Origin: UBA7672 sp030824255
GTDB lineage: Bacteria > Pseudomonadota > Alphaproteobacteria > Caulobacterales > Hyphomonadaceae
Direction: 5' to 3'
Assembly (NCBI GenBank): GCA_942493305.1
Contig: OW818686.1
Location: 3,410,001 to 3,474,000, forward strand
DNA length: 64,000 nucleotides
The first letter of the stretch is position 1. The number at the start of each line of letters is the position of its first letter. This document shows, in pieces, positions 8,986 through 16,324 of the stretch. Position numbers and translations under genes: made by a program. Under the pieces are notes generated by a model, which made no database searches, was not told the origin of the DNA, and worked only from the letters and a program-made list of their open reading frames with translations.

Positions 8986-11469
8986 ATGGGAATCTGGACG
9001 CCTGGCCCCGGACCGACCGCAGGCAACGATACATTCACGGGTGACGAGACTGCCGAAGTCGCCTCGGGCGGCGATGGCAACGATACGCTGAGTGGCAATG
9101 GCGGCAACGACACCCTGAACGGTGACGCGGGTGATGACGTCCTCACGAGCGGCGCCGGACTGCTCAATTTTCTCAATGGCGGCGCAGGCGATGACCTCCT
9201 GCAAGGAGGCACTGGTCAGGACACGCTCGAGGGCGGCGATGGCGCTGACGTCATCAATGGCGGCGCGGGCCTGAGCCTCATTGTCGGCGGCGCGGGCGAT
9301 GACGTCCTCAACGGCGAGCAGGGCGACGACTTCCTGACCGGCGGCGCCGGCAGAGACACATTTGTCTTCAACGTTCGAGACTTTGGGTTCACCGATCGCA
9401 TCACTGATTTTGAATCCGGCGAAGCAGGCGATCTGATCGATCTGTCGTTCTTCAATATCGCCAACCTCGGAATGATCCTCCCTCACATGACCGAGGAAGC
9501 AGGTGGAACGCGCATCACGCTTCCATTCAACGGCGGAGCATTTTCATTCCTGATTGAGAGCGTGCTCATCTCGGACCTGACAGCCGCCAACTTTGTCTTT
9601 GGCGCCGCCAGCGAAGACCTCGATGTTGCGGGATCAGGCGCCCTGTTCGGCGGATCTGGAGATGATCTGCTCACGGGCGGCAGATTCGACGATCTTTTCG
9701 ACGGCGGCGCCGGCGCTGATCGCTTTCATGTGGCTGCGCGCGAGTTTGGAAACGACACGATCTTCAACTTCAGCCTGTCAGAGGGCGACAGGCTTGTCCT
9801 GTCGACGATAGGCGTCCCTGATTTTGAAACGCTGGCGCCCTACGTCACCGAGGGGCCGGATGGCGTCACCATCGCGATGTTCTATCGCGGCTTCAGCGAG
9901 TCCATCTTTCTGGAGGGCGTGTCGTGGTTTGACCTCGCGAATGGCGCAATCACGTTCTCCTCCCTGGATATCCCGCTCACAATCAGCGGGGCTGGTCAGG
10001 ATGACGTTCTCTTCGGTGCGCACGGCGATGATGTAATTACGTCGGGCGACGGCGACGATGAGCTCAATGGCGGCGGCGGTATCGACTATCTGTGGGGACA
10101 AGCAGGCAACGATCTGCTGCGCGGCGGTCGCGGTAACGACCGTCTGGAAGGCGGTGTCGGCACCAATCTGCTTTATGGCGGCGAAGGCGCTGACATGGTG
10201 TCCTATCGGGCCAGCGCGAATGGCGTGTGGGTTGATCTCACGGCGGGTGCGTTCTCCAGCGGCAATGTCTGGGACACGTTCTTCTCGATCGAGGGTATCG
10301 AAGGCAGCCTTGGCAACGACACGCTCTTCGGCGACGCAGGCAGCAACAGGCTTGAAGGCAGCGCGGGCGATGATGTGCTCGTCGGCCGCGACGGCGCCGA
10401 CTTTCTTCATGGCGGGCAGGGCGACGACTGGTTCGTCGGCGGCGCGGGCGCAGACTCGCTTGAAGGCGATCTCGGTATCGACACCTATTCCGCCGCTGGA
10501 GACCTCACTGGCGCAACCGTGCAGCTGGGATCCGGCTGGGCGCAGGATGGCGGCGGCGCCATCGACCTTCTGTACGACATAGAGAACATCCTGGGCTCAG
10601 GCTTCGGCGACACGCTCGTCGGCAGCGCGGCCGCGAACAGCATCGACGGCGGCGCTGGCGATGACTGGATCGTCGGCGAAGCGGGCGACGACCTGCTGGC
10701 CGGTGGTGCAGGCGTCAACATCCTCATGGGCGGTGAAGGCGTCGACCTCGCATCCTACGCGTCCGAAACCGGCAATCTGTGGGTCAACATGGCGGCTGGC
10801 ATCTACGCCGCCACAGGCGTGTGGGATGTGTTCCAGCAACTCGAAGGCGTGCTCGGCGGCTCCGGCAATGACTCGATCTTCGGCAATGGCTCGGACAACG
10901 TTCTGCGGGGCGCCGCTGGCGCAGATATTCTCGTCGGTCTCGCTGGTAGCGATCGCCTGGAAGGCGGAGCCGGCGCGGACTGGATCGTCGGCGGCGATGG
11001 CAATGATCGCTTGGTAGGCGGAGATGGTGTCGACTCGCTCACCGGCGGCGCTGGCGCAGACACCTTCGACCTTGGCGCCAACGCCGTCTGGGATGTCGGC
11101 TTCGACTTCAATACGGCTGAAGATCGGTTCTCGCTCGCCGGCCTTTCCTGGCTTGGCTTCGTCACGCTCGATGCGGATGGCGACGGCCAGTCGGACGACA
11201 CGCTGCTCGGCTATGCTGGCGGCAACTTCGTGGCGCTCAATGTTGCAGGCCTGACCCTTGCGCAATGGAATGCACTGGTTGATGCGCCGGCCGCTGCCGA
11301 TCAGGAAACCGAGATGGCGCTGTTTGCGGCAATCGGCGAACCCGAAGCGCCGGCCTCGCTCGCAAGGCCAACCCTGCTATGGCCAGACAATGATGATCTG
11401 CGCGGTCTCGCTCCGGAACTGCGGGGGATCGCTCAGGACGAGGCGCCGGGCTGGGGGCTGTTCGGATAG
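8986..11469 (+). CDS. RTX-type calcium-binding repeat protein
   Basis: An 827-residue acidic protein built almost wholly of GGxGxDxLx nonapeptide repeats that bind calcium in a parallel beta-roll. There is no N-terminal signal peptide, which fits type I (ABC) secretion through a C-terminal signal. Repeats fill about 12-125, 205-240 and 330-700. They are broken by two related non-repeat inserts (about 130-200 and 240-325, each with a DRITDF/DTIFNF-type segment) and by recurring modules of the form SYRASANGVWVDLTAG. A unique C-terminal segment (about 700-827) is the likely secretion signal. No protease, lipase or other catalytic motif is seen, and no type I exporter genes are adjacent. GCGGAGGACATTCA precedes the ATG. 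It could be a surface or matrix protein. Confidence 0.85.
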   Translation: MGIWTPGPGPTAGNDTFTGDETAEVASGGDGNDTLSGNGGNDTLNGDAGDDVLTSGAGLLNFLNGGAGDDLLQGGTGQDTLEGGDGADVINGGAGLSLIVGGAGDDVLNGEQGDDFLTGGAGRDTFVFNVRDFGFTDRITDFESGEAGDLIDLSFFNIANLGMILPHMTEEAGGTRITLPFNGGAFSFLIESVLISDLTAANFVFGAASEDLDVAGSGALFGGSGDDLLTGGRFDDLFDGGAGADRFHVAAREFGNDTIFNFSLSEGDRLVLSTIGVPDFETLAPYVTEGPDGVTIAMFYRGFSESIFLEGVSWFDLANGAITFSSLDIPLTISGAGQDDVLFGAHGDDVITSGDGDDELNGGGGIDYLWGQAGNDLLRGGRGNDRLEGGVGTNLLYGGEGADMVSYRASANGVWVDLTAGAFSSGNVWDTFFSIEGIEGSLGNDTLFGDAGSNRLEGSAGDDVLVGRDGADFLHGGQGDDWFVGGAGADSLEGDLGIDTYSAAGDLTGATVQLGSGWAQDGGGAIDLLYDIENILGSGFGDTLVGSAAANSIDGGAGDDWIVGEAGDDLLAGGAGVNILMGGEGVDLASYASETGNLWVNMAAGIYAATGVWDVFQQLEGVLGGSGNDSIFGNGSDNVLRGAAGADILVGLAGSDRLEGGAGADWIVGGDGNDRLVGGDGVDSLTGGAGADTFDLGANAVWDVGFDFNTAEDRFSLAGLSWLGFVTLDADGDGQSDDTLLGYAGGNFVALNVAGLTLAQWNALVDAPAAADQETEMALFAAIGEPEAPASLARPTLLWPDNDDLRGLAPELRGIAQDEAPGWGLFG

Positions 11470-11492
11470 ACCGAAGGCCAGTTTCAACGCAA

Positions 11493-11522
11493 AAGAGCCA
11501 CAGCGCGCTGCGGCCCTTCTTC
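11493..11522. terminator. Bidirectional terminator between RTX and TPR genes
   Basis: A hairpin with arms GCCACAGC and GCTGCGGC (one mismatch) is flanked by an A-rich left side (AAAAGA) and a T-rich right side (CCTTCTT). It lies between two converging genes, so it can end transcription from both sides. Confidence 0.65.
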
Positions 11523-11548
11523 GTTTGACACGCTTTGGCGCGATCTTG

Positions 11549-12103
11549 TCAGCCGGCCGTGGCAGGCGCCGGCTTTTTCGTTGCCGCCACCAGTATCTTG
11601 TCGAGCATGGTAAGGCTGTCAGCGATTGCCTGCGCGCCATCGCAGCGGTTGCACGCGGCCCACATTGCGCTGAGCGCGTCGTGCTGGTCTGCGGCGCCAT
11701 TGATGTCGCCGAGCATCACGTGCGCCACGCCCAGCCGCGCCTTCGGCTCCGGCCGCGTCGGCTCATTCGCAACGGCAGCGGCGAGAGACGCTTTCGCCTC
11801 GGGCCATTTCTCGAGCCCGAGCTGACTCAGCCCCATCAGATAGCTGGCATCGCTGGTGGTGGGCGCGAACGACAGAAGCTTGGCGAAGTTCTTTTCGGCC
11901 TGCGCAAAGTTCCCGGCCTGCAGCGCGGCCAGCCCCTCCTTGCGCTCCGTCTCACGCGCCCGCTTCTTGTCCTCGTCGATGCGAAGCGACCTGTCGATGG
12001 CGTTGATATCGTTGCCGCCGCTCAGCCCCGGCTGTGCGCTGGCGACGCCGGCGGACGAACCGACCGCAGCAAGAACCAGTACCGAAACGATCAGTCCGCG
12101 CAT
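11549..12103 (-). CDS. Exported TPR-repeat protein
   Basis: A 184-residue protein with a signal peptide (residues 1-23, ending GVASAQ). A charged region is followed by two to three TPR-like helical pairs (about 52-140), including LQAGNFAQAEKNFAKLLSFAP and YLMGLSQLGLEKWPEAKASL. TPRs are protein-binding scaffolds, and the protein should sit in the periplasm. GGAGG lies just upstream of the ATG at 12103. It follows the HisKA_2 kinase on the same strand after 144 bp and converges with the RTX gene. Partner and function are unknown. Confidence 0.75.
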   Translation of the reverse strand: MRGLIVSVLVLAAVGSSAGVASAQPGLSGGNDINAIDRSLRIDEDKKRARETERKEGLAALQAGNFAQAEKNFAKLLSFAPTTSDASYLMGLSQLGLEKWPEAKASLAAAVANEPTRPEPKARLGVAHVMLGDINGAADQHDALSAMWAACNRCDGAQAIADSLTMLDKILVAATKKPAPATAG

Positions 12104-12247
12104 CGCATCCTCCCATATGCTTCGTTTCAGCCAGCATAGACCACCGGCAGAAAGTTCAGCATCAGGTTTTGTCGGAAGCTCGCGCTGTTGTGCTGCTAGC
12201 CACGCTGGTTGCCGTAGCGTCGACGCGGGTGGAGCGTCGAGGGCATG

Positions 12248-13351
12248 TCATCCTGCAGCGCCATGTCCCTCGGGTGCTGCGTCCGCGCGACTGAATGTAA
12301 TGGTCGCCCGCATGCCGCTATCGGGCGCCGACTCGATGCTCAGGACAGCGCCCGCATTCTGCTTGAGGGACTGCACGATCAGCGCCGTCATCTTGCCCGG
12401 AACAGGCCAACGCGCGCCTTCCGGCAGCCCCCTGCCGTCATCGGCCACGATGACGTTGCATCCGGTCTGCGTCACAAGACTATGAAGCGTGATCGTGCCG
12501 CCCTCGCGCCCTGTGAAAGCGTGCTTGAGGGAGTTGGTCAGCAGCTCGTTGACGACAAGCCCCGTCGGCATCGCGACGTTGATCGACACGGGCCAGGCAT
12601 CAACCTTGAGGTCTAGCCGAATGCCTTCCACCGCATGCGCCTGCATCACGGAAGACGCGATCTGGCTGAGATAGACGCCAAGGTCGATGCTGTCGTCGAC
12701 AGGGCTCTCCGCCATCGACCTGTAAAGCAGCGACAATGAATCGATCCTGCCGGCCAGCCGGTCGAAAGGCTCCTTCGCCGGATTGCCGCGCAGGTTACGG
12801 GCTTCAAGCCGGATCAGCGCCGTGATCATCTGGAGATTGTTCTTCACGCGATGCTGCAGCTCGCGGAGGAGGATGTCCTTCGCCTGTACCTGCTGCTCCA
12901 GCTTCTCCTGGTCCGTCGACGCGCGATCGCCGATGTTGGCAAGCGCCACAAGGCGATAGGTGGGCGCGCCCTCCTCATTGAGGATGATGTTCGACCAGGC
13001 ATCCACGGAGATCGCCTCGCCGTCGTTCCCGATCCGGAATACGCCCAGATAATCGTCGGCGCTCGTGATGGCGTCGCTGAGCGTCTTGTCCTCTGCAGCG
13101 CCAACGCCGACGCCGGACAACACGTCCCAGGTTTTCCCGAGCACTGCGCTCGCGGGTTCGCGCATCAGGCGCTCGAATCCGAGATTGGCGTAGGTGATGG
13201 TTTCCGTTGGCGCCAGTTGCGAGACGGCGACGGCGAACGGCATGTGGTCGAGAAACTGCTTGAAGCGGTCGCTTTCAAGCGCCTCGGCCAGATGCGGCGT
13301 CTCCGACAGGTGTTCCGCGCTCTCCGAGCCGCTGGGGCTATCCGGGTTCAT
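12248..13351 (-). CDS. PAS-HisKA_2 sensor histidine kinase
   Basis: A 367-residue soluble kinase. A PAS domain (about residues 30-150) is followed by a short coiled coil, then a HisKA_2 dimerisation domain with the phospho-acceptor His167 in LQHRVKNNLQ. A HATPase domain follows, with the N box VVNELLTNSLKHAF and G box VADDGRGLPEG. No membrane segment is seen. This subgroup is common in alphaproteobacteria and often signals to atypical or general stress regulators; no cognate receiver is adjacent. The start at 13351 has AGGAG about 8 nt upstream. The longest open frame begins at 13519, but that extension runs through the terminator of the preceding gene, which argues for the shorter protein. 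Confidence 0.85.
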   Translation of the reverse strand: MNPDSPSGSESAEHLSETPHLAEALESDRFKQFLDHMPFAVAVSQLAPTETITYANLGFERLMREPASAVLGKTWDVLSGVGVGAAEDKTLSDAITSADDYLGVFRIGNDGEAISVDAWSNIILNEEGAPTYRLVALANIGDRASTDQEKLEQQVQAKDILLRELQHRVKNNLQMITALIRLEARNLRGNPAKEPFDRLAGRIDSLSLLYRSMAESPVDDSIDLGVYLSQIASSVMQAHAVEGIRLDLKVDAWPVSINVAMPTGLVVNELLTNSLKHAFTGREGGTITLHSLVTQTGCNVIVADDGRGLPEGARWPVPGKMTALIVQSLKQNAGAVLSIESAPDSGMRATITFSRADAAPEGHGAAG

Positions 13352-13485
13352 TCCGCTGGCTCCTGCCATCTGCGTGAGCCTTTCGGCGAAATCACGCCAT
13401 TGGGCCGATGCCCCGCGTTTGCAAGACAATTGTGCAGCGATATGACTCTTATGGAGTTCCATGCGGGCGCATTCCCCAAAAAGCA

Positions 13486-13513
13486 GAAGGGCCGCAGTCG
13501 CCTGCGGCCCTTC
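13486..13513 (-). terminator. Rho-independent terminator after cheZ-like gene
   Basis: A perfect 12-bp stem with arms GAAGGGCCGCAG and CTGCGGCCCTTC and a 4-base loop. Read on the minus strand it is followed by CTGCTTTTT. It lies 33 bp past the cheZ stop and ahead of the kinase start. Confidence 0.85.
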
Positions 13514-13545
13514 CTTCATCTGGTCAGTCCGGCCGCGCCTGGCCG

Positions 13546-14175
13546 TTATGCAAACAGCGCATCGATGTCGTCCTGCGTGGTCGCAGGGCCGTTCATCGCG
13601 GGGCCGTTGAGCAGCAGCTCGCGCTTGCGAGCGTCTTCCGGGGTTTCTTCCTGCGCCGTGTCTACAACGCCGAGCGCACTGGCGAACTTCGTCACACGAT
13701 CCTCGATGTGGCGCAGGGTCGAGATAACCTTGGTCACGCGCTGGCCGGTCAGATCCTGGAACGAGCAGGCTTCGAAGATGCGCATCATCGCCGCGTCCAC
13801 ATCCGCCTTGTAGGCGGCGAGGTCGGTCGGCTCTTTCGCCATCAGCCCTTCGGCTTCGGCCATGATGGTCTCGGTGGCCTTCTCGGTGTCGCGCACAACG
13901 GCATCCAGTTCGACGGATGCGCCGGGCAGGCGCGTGTCCTTGATGTCATTGGCCTGAAGGCCCGAAATCTCGTCGCGCGCCTTCTGGATGAAGTCGGCCA
14001 GATAGCGGAACTCGCCAATGATGGACTTGTCGAGCGAGCCGAAGAAGGCGGTCATTGCATCGGCCATCTGATGCGACAGGTCGAGAACCTCGACCAGCGG
14101 GCGCTCGCGAACGCCGGTTGCGCGGAGCTGGTCCATCGCAACACGGATTTTCTGTGCAGCTTCTGCAGCAGCCAT
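13546..14175 (-). CDS. cheZ: CheZ-family protein phosphatase
   Basis: A 209-residue, mostly helical protein of the CheZ family, which removes the phosphoryl group from CheY-P. The key segment ACSFQDLTGQRVTKVI holds Asp141 and Gln145, equivalent to the catalytic Asp and Gln of enterobacterial CheZ. The C-terminus DDIDALFA (202-209) matches the short helix that docks on CheY. The gene begins 2 bp after the cheY stop, so the pair form one operon ended by a strong terminator. No cheA, cheW or receptor gene is in the window, so this pair may act on motility or on another CheY-like branch. Confidence 0.85.
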   Translation of the reverse strand: MAAAEAAQKIRVAMDQLRATGVRERPLVEVLDLSHQMADAMTAFFGSLDKSIIGEFRYLADFIQKARDEISGLQANDIKDTRLPGASVELDAVVRDTEKATETIMAEAEGLMAKEPTDLAAYKADVDAAMMRIFEACSFQDLTGQRVTKVISTLRHIEDRVTKFASALGVVDTAQEETPEDARKRELLLNGPAMNGPATTQDDIDALFA

Positions 14176-14177
14176 GG

Positions 14178-14564
14178 CTAGAACTCCCCCAGCACCGTCT
14201 TGAGTTTGCCCTTCAGCGTTTCCGCGTTGAACGGCTTCACGATGTAGTTGTTCACGCCGGCCTTCTTCGCCGCGATGACGTTCTCCGTCTTCGACTCGGC
14301 GGTCACCATGATGAACGGGGTGGCTTTCAGCTTGTCGCTGGCCCGGACCTGCTGGAGCAGTTCGAAGCCGGTCATCGGCTCCATGTTCCAGTCGGAGATC
14401 ACAAGGCCGAACTTGCCGGCGTTCAGCTTTTCGAGGGCCTGCTTGCCGTCCTTGGCTTCTTCAATGTTCTTGAAGCCAAGCTGGTTGAGCAGGTTCCGGA
14501 TAATCCGGATCATAGTCTGATAATCGTCCACGACGAGGACGGGCATGGACAGGTCGACGGCCAT
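14178..14564 (-). CDS. CheY-like single-domain response regulator
   Basis: A 128-residue stand-alone receiver domain. The acidic pocket is Asp13/Asp14, the phospho-acceptor is Asp58 in ISDWNMEP, and the switch residues are Thr88 and Lys110 (VKPF). DWNMEPMTGFELLQ and MVTAESKTENVIAAKKAGVNNYIVKPF closely resemble flagellar CheY. The start at 14564 is chosen because the receiver begins there and GGGAG lies about 10 nt upstream; a further 19 codons upstream look non-coding. It is followed at once by the CheZ-family gene, its probable phosphatase. Confidence 0.9.
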   Translation of the reverse strand: MAVDLSMPVLVVDDYQTMIRIIRNLLNQLGFKNIEEAKDGKQALEKLNAGKFGLVISDWNMEPMTGFELLQQVRASDKLKATPFIMVTAESKTENVIAAKKAGVNNYIVKPFNAETLKGKLKTVLGEF

Positions 14565-14800
14565 GTTCCAAAGAACTCCCAAGGCAGGTGCTATGGGCAT
14601 AGGCATACCAGCGGACGCCAAATATTTGGTGAATCAGAGGAAAAATCGAAGGCCCGTGCGTTAACGCCTATGGCCGAGATATGGGAATCGGCTGATTTGC
14701 CGCCCCGCGCGGGCCAAAAGCGGTTTCCAGGCGCCCGCCTGATGCTTTATGGACCCGCCAGACCGGGTGGGGCACAGGCCGGTATAGAAGGTTAGACGGC

Positions 14801-15229
14801 ATGAAGACGGGCAAGACGTTCGCGGACCTGGCGCTGGGCATGCAGGTGTCCATCCAGAACACTGTATCCGAGCAGGACGTTGTAGATTTCGCCCGCGTGT
14901 CCGGCGACTACAATCCGCTGCATATGGACGAAGACTACGCCAAGACCACCCAGTTCAAGGGCCGCATCGCCCACGGCGCGCTGTCCGCATCGTACATCTC
15001 CGCGATCCTGGGCAACGACCTGCCGGGGCCGGGCGCCGTCTTCATGGAGCTGAACCTGAAGTTCGTTCGCCCCGTGCGTATCGGCGACATGGTGACGTCG
15101 ACCGCCGAAGTCATCGAGATGGTCGAGCGTGGTTATCGCGTTCGCCTCGGCGTGAAGGGCGAAGTTGACGGCAAGGTCGTCATGAAGGGCGATGCGCTCG
15201 TGATGGTTCCGTCCGGCAAGACCGAATAG
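14801..15229 (+). CDS. MaoC-family (R)-specific enoyl-CoA hydratase
   Basis: A 142-residue single hot-dog domain of the PhaJ/MaoC hydratase type. The hydratase-2 motif is clear: FARVSGDYNPLHMDEDYA with Asp36 and His41, and GRIAHGAL at 54-61. These enzymes hydrate trans-2-enoyl-CoA to (R)-3-hydroxyacyl-CoA, often feeding polyhydroxyalkanoate synthesis or fatty-acid turnover. The gene ends 3 bp before the ribF start, so the two are probably co-transcribed although their pathways differ. It is divergent from cheY. Confidence 0.88.
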   Translation: MKTGKTFADLALGMQVSIQNTVSEQDVVDFARVSGDYNPLHMDEDYAKTTQFKGRIAHGALSASYISAILGNDLPGPGAVFMELNLKFVRPVRIGDMVTSTAEVIEMVERGYRVRLGVKGEVDGKVVMKGDALVMVPSGKTE

Positions 15230-15232
15230 GCC

Positions 15233-16144
15233 ATGCTGACGGGCGCCGCGATCGCGCTGGGAAACTTCGACGGTTTGCACGCCGGTCACCGCGCGGTCAT
15301 CGAAAGCGCACGCAAGGAGGCCCAACGCCTCGACGCGCCGCTCGGCGTCGCCACCTTTGAGCCCGCGCCCCGCCGCTTCTTCCAACCAGATGCGCCGCCC
15401 TTCCGCCTGATGACGCCCGCGCGTCGACAGATCGCGCTGGACGCTCTGCAGATCAACGCGCTGCACCTGCTGCGCTTCGACGCCGTCATGGCCGCCATGA
15501 CGGACCGCGAGTTCTGCGAGCGCGTCATTGTCGATGAGGTCGGCGCCAGGTCCGTCAGCGTCGGCTTCGACTTCCGCTTCGGCAAAGGCCGCATGGGCGA
15601 TGCGGACAGCCTCCGCCGCCACGGCGCTGATCTGGGCTTTGATGTCTGCATCGTCGACGAAGTGAAGGACGCCGGCGAGAAAGTCTCTTCCTCCGCCATC
15701 CGCGCCGCCATCGAGCGTGGCGACATGGACGAAGCCCGCCGCGGCCTCGGTGAGTGGTGGACCACGGACGCCGTCGTCGAGCATGGCGAAAAGCGCGGCC
15801 GCACGCTTGGCTTTCCCACCGCGAACATGCAGCTCGGCGAGATCGTGCATCCCGCCCACGGCGTCTACGCGGTCTGGGCGCGGCAGGACGAGGAGGCAGT
15901 CTGGCGCCCCGGCGTCGCCAGCTTCGGCCGCACGCCCACCACCGGCCTCCGCGACCCGCTGCTGGAAGTCGTGATCTTCGACTGGTCCGGCGACCTCTAT
16001 GGCAAACGCCTGCACACGGCCTTCGCAAAGTTTCTGCGTCCGCAAACCCATTTCGCCGGGCTGGAAGAGTTGATCGCCGCCATGAACCAGGATGCGGCCA
16101 ACGCGCGGGATTTGCTGGCGAACCAGCGTCCTCCGGCCGCCTGA
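15233..16144 (+). CDS. ribF: Bifunctional riboflavin kinase / FAD synthetase
   Basis: A 303-residue RibF that makes FMN from riboflavin and then FAD. The N-terminal adenylyltransferase domain has the HxGH-type motif in GNFDGLHAGH (10-19) and the SSSAIR segment (152-157). The C-terminal riboflavin kinase domain has GFPTAN (193-198), HGVYAVW and the beta-barrel end. Length is normal. It starts 3 bp after maoC. Many alphaproteobacteria carry ribF beside ileS and lspA, as here. No FMN riboswitch was seen upstream. Confidence 0.93.
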   Translation: MLTGAAIALGNFDGLHAGHRAVIESARKEAQRLDAPLGVATFEPAPRRFFQPDAPPFRLMTPARRQIALDALQINALHLLRFDAVMAAMTDREFCERVIVDEVGARSVSVGFDFRFGKGRMGDADSLRRHGADLGFDVCIVDEVKDAGEKVSSSAIRAAIERGDMDEARRGLGEWWTTDAVVEHGEKRGRTLGFPTANMQLGEIVHPAHGVYAVWARQDEEAVWRPGVASFGRTPTTGLRDPLLEVVIFDWSGDLYGKRLHTAFAKFLRPQTHFAGLEELIAAMNQDAANARDLLANQRPPAA

Positions 16145-16324
16145 TGGCGCATCTCCGGGCGGAAACAGCCACTGGCGAAGCAGGGCAGGCCTTGCTATCA
16201 GCCGGACATGACTCCAGCGGCGATCAAGCGAATTATGGGCCCGGCGGACGCGATCTAGCGCGCTCCCAGCCGGGAAAGTCGTAACCGCCCTCAGGCCCCA
16301 ATCCAGCGACGCCCAGATCCGAAC

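Noticed and set aside
8986..11469. Tandem DNA repeat or CRISPR-like array
   Set aside because: The periodicity is in the protein (glycine/aspartate nonapeptides). The DNA units differ, there are no equal spacers, and the frame is open throughout.
13352..13519. N-terminal extension of the HisKA_2 kinase
   Set aside because: It runs through the terminator of the preceding gene, and a good Shine-Dalgarno precedes 13351.
15100..15232. FMN riboswitch before ribF
   Set aside because: ribF starts 3 bp after maoC, leaving no room for one, and no conserved FMN-box sequence was seen.
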